Source: Pseudorasbora parva
Lineage: Eukaryota > Chordata > Actinopteri > Cypriniformes > Gobionidae
NCBI RefSeq assembly: GCF_024679245.1
Contig: NC_090175.1
Coordinates: 46,254,751 to 46,318,750, forward strand
Length of the DNA stretch: 64,000 nucleotides
Direction: 5' to 3'
Shown piece after piece: positions 62,325-64,000 of the stretch. Positions within the stretch are counted from its first letter, which is position 1; each line of letters begins with the position of its first letter. The notes under the pieces are model-generated. The model saw only the letters and a program-made list of their open reading frames with translations, did not search any database and was not told where the DNA came from. A program made the translations under genes and the position numbers.

Positions 62325-63600
62325 TTAAGAAATGACAACAGTGTTGTGTTTTCAGTATGGCTCACCACATTGTCTTCCCCATAGCTGTGTAAATATTTGA
62401 TGTGGTTTCTCTTTCTCTGTGTGAGAGTGTGTTTGTGTAAGTGTTGGCTAGTTGTGCCAGTGCTTTTGTTTGAATTATTTGTGTACCTATGACCATCTGA
62501 ATAATTTACACATGCTGAGATTAGCATTGTTTTGCTTGGCAGCTGAGTTGCACTGAAAGGCAATGCGGTGTTCTCGCACTCGCAGTCACAAACGCACACC
62601 GTGAAACAGCACAATGTTATACTGAACTCCCAAATATACACATGATTAACATGCACAGAGCCAATTTGTGTGCTGCGGTACCCTCAAAACGTGCCTATCA
62701 GAAAATGGTAATTGGTAAGCAGTAAGCACTGTTTTATATTCAAATGGAGATGTGAGACTCTCTTACTCTTTTTCCCACGCTGCTTTGCTCTTAATAGTCT
62801 CCCCTCATAATTGGGGTCCGCCTGACCCTCTCCTCTCCCACCTCACTCATTCACACACACACACATACTGGCAAAGAGCACATATAACGGCTGCCATTGT
62901 GTCTGAGACTCCAATTAGTGCAGATCGTATAGAGGTTAACACGCTCTCAGAGCTGGGAGCTGTCTGGAGCCCATTGCACGGCATTTGTGTACATGCACAT
63001 CTTCGCTTGGACCTTTGTTGTCTGTGTTTGTGGTGTGCAATGTAGTCTGAAAAAGTTTCAGTGTTTAAGTTCTCTAAAAAGCCCAGACTGTCCTCACACC
63101 AATTAACATTCATTTACAAAGTGAGAAGTGTTTTTTTTCTGTCCTCTTTGGAACCAATTTGTCTGTTTTGTGTGTATGCAAGTCTGTGATGGGATTAAGA
63201 AGATGGATAAGACATATTTTCTCAAGTTTATAAAGATGAGGCTGAACTTCTTCAACTTTTAAGTAATAGGGAAAAAAGCACATTTTTCAAGTCCAGAGAA
63301 GTCATTTGGGGGCTAGTGTTGGCAGGGCTTTATTTTCATCACCTCACAGATATATATATATAAAAAAAGAAAAACTGCAGACAGGCGGTGTCTTATAATG
63401 GAAAGCCGAAAAATAGCTATGTCTGGGTGGGGCAGAGTGAGTCACATGACTGTGTCTGGGGGCTTGATTGGCTGAGGAAATGACTTTTCTCACAGATTAT
63501 AGAGCTGTTGTGTATTTTCGTCAACAAGCCAAGCATCAGTATTCTTATTGCTCATAGTTTCTTATTTTTACAAATCCCTCAGGACTCCATCCATATCCAG
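62325..63600. other. Intergenic, no gene seen
   Basis: Mostly unique sequence. Positions 62700-63110 are open on both strands in places but show no domain or splice borders I can support. Confidence 0.35.
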
Positions 63601-63608
63601 AATATAGA

Positions 63609-63910
63609 GATATTGGGTTGGACGCTTTTAACTTGAGGCAGCGTACAGAAGCCCAATGCGTGCCCCAGAGGCCCCTATCGGCCTCAGCCCTGTCTAGGGA
63701 ACATAATATGATAGTGATATTTGGGGTGGACGCTTTTGACTTAGGATGGTGAACAGAGGCCCCATGTGGGGCCCCAGGCATGTCTAGGCACCAGAATATT
63801 GTAGAGATATTGAGATGGGCTCTTTTAATTTGCTGAAGAGTACGGAGGCCACTATTTGTGGCCCCAGATGCCCCAAAGACCGGAGCTATATTTAGGCCAT
63901 AGCATATCAT
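63609..63910. repeat. Three-copy degenerate tandem repeat (~90-107 bp)
   Basis: Units start at about 63609, 63716 and 63806. Each reads GATATT, then a TGG-CGCTTTTAA-type block, GTACAGAGGCC-type block, a GGCCCC core and a TCTAGG-CC-ATA end. Divergence between units is high. Confidence 0.7.
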
Positions 63911-64000
63911 ATAGCTTTAATATAGCTATTATTTATAATCTAGTGTATTATTTTAATTAGACTTCTTTTTACATTTTCAGTTTTCATTTTAATTGTAGAA

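Noticed and set aside
62120..62656. 178-codon - strand ORF
   Set aside because: Its middle is the AC microsatellite; no domain or intron border is visible.

Overview
The window is vertebrate nuclear DNA from a teleost fish, probably a cyprinid. It has introns with GT-AG borders, long AT, CT and GT microsatellites, many fold-back DNA transposon relics, a non-LTR retrotransposon, a young LTR element and a 240-base assembly gap. The fish call rests on the repeats and on the one recognisable gene; the cyprinid call is inference.

Only one host gene can be supported with confidence. It is pcdh17 (protocadherin 17, a non-clustered delta-2 protocadherin) on the + strand, with coding exons at 11678-14167, 14418-14506, 15353-15522 and 17246-17904. 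The four exons join in phase to 1135 residues: signal peptide, six cadherin repeats, one membrane helix and a cytoplasmic tail with the conserved delta-protocadherin blocks and a WAVE-complex-binding (WIRS) motif. The leader carries several short upstream ORFs. Intron 1 is only 250 bp, and exon 4 begins at a tandem NAGNAG acceptor. The 3' UTR follows, with candidate poly(A) signals at 18230, 18518 and 18596. CpG-rich, low-repeat sequence at about 8.0-9.8 kb is a plausible regulatory region.

Layout: 1-7.3 kb, repeats (a microsatellite-embedded core, a 1.1 kb fold-back element, copy 1 of a 1.2 kb dispersed repeat). 8-18.6 kb, pcdh17 and its upstream region. 18.6-48.9 kb, gene-poor sequence with many non-autonomous DNA elements, an inverted second copy of the 1.2 kb repeat (26.1-27.5 kb), a pair of directly repeated elements (22.7 and 46.8 kb) and one weak candidate terminal exon on the - strand at 40.2-40.4 kb. 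48.9-49.1 kb, N gap followed by four telomere-like repeats. 49.1-54.8 kb, TTAA-flanked DNA elements and microsatellites. 54.9-59.7 kb, a - strand LINE split by a young LTR element. 59.7-64 kb, a perfect 202-bp palindrome, further fold-back elements and microsatellites.

The most unusual object is the LTR element at 55960-59236. It has 366-bp LTRs that differ at one site as read by eye, a CAAAT target duplication, no pol, and a primer site complementary to the predicted 5' end of its own RNA, which suggests self-priming of the Tf1/sushi type. Its one long reading frame runs from a gag-like start through three different in-frame tandem arrays with 30-, 27- and 24-nt units.
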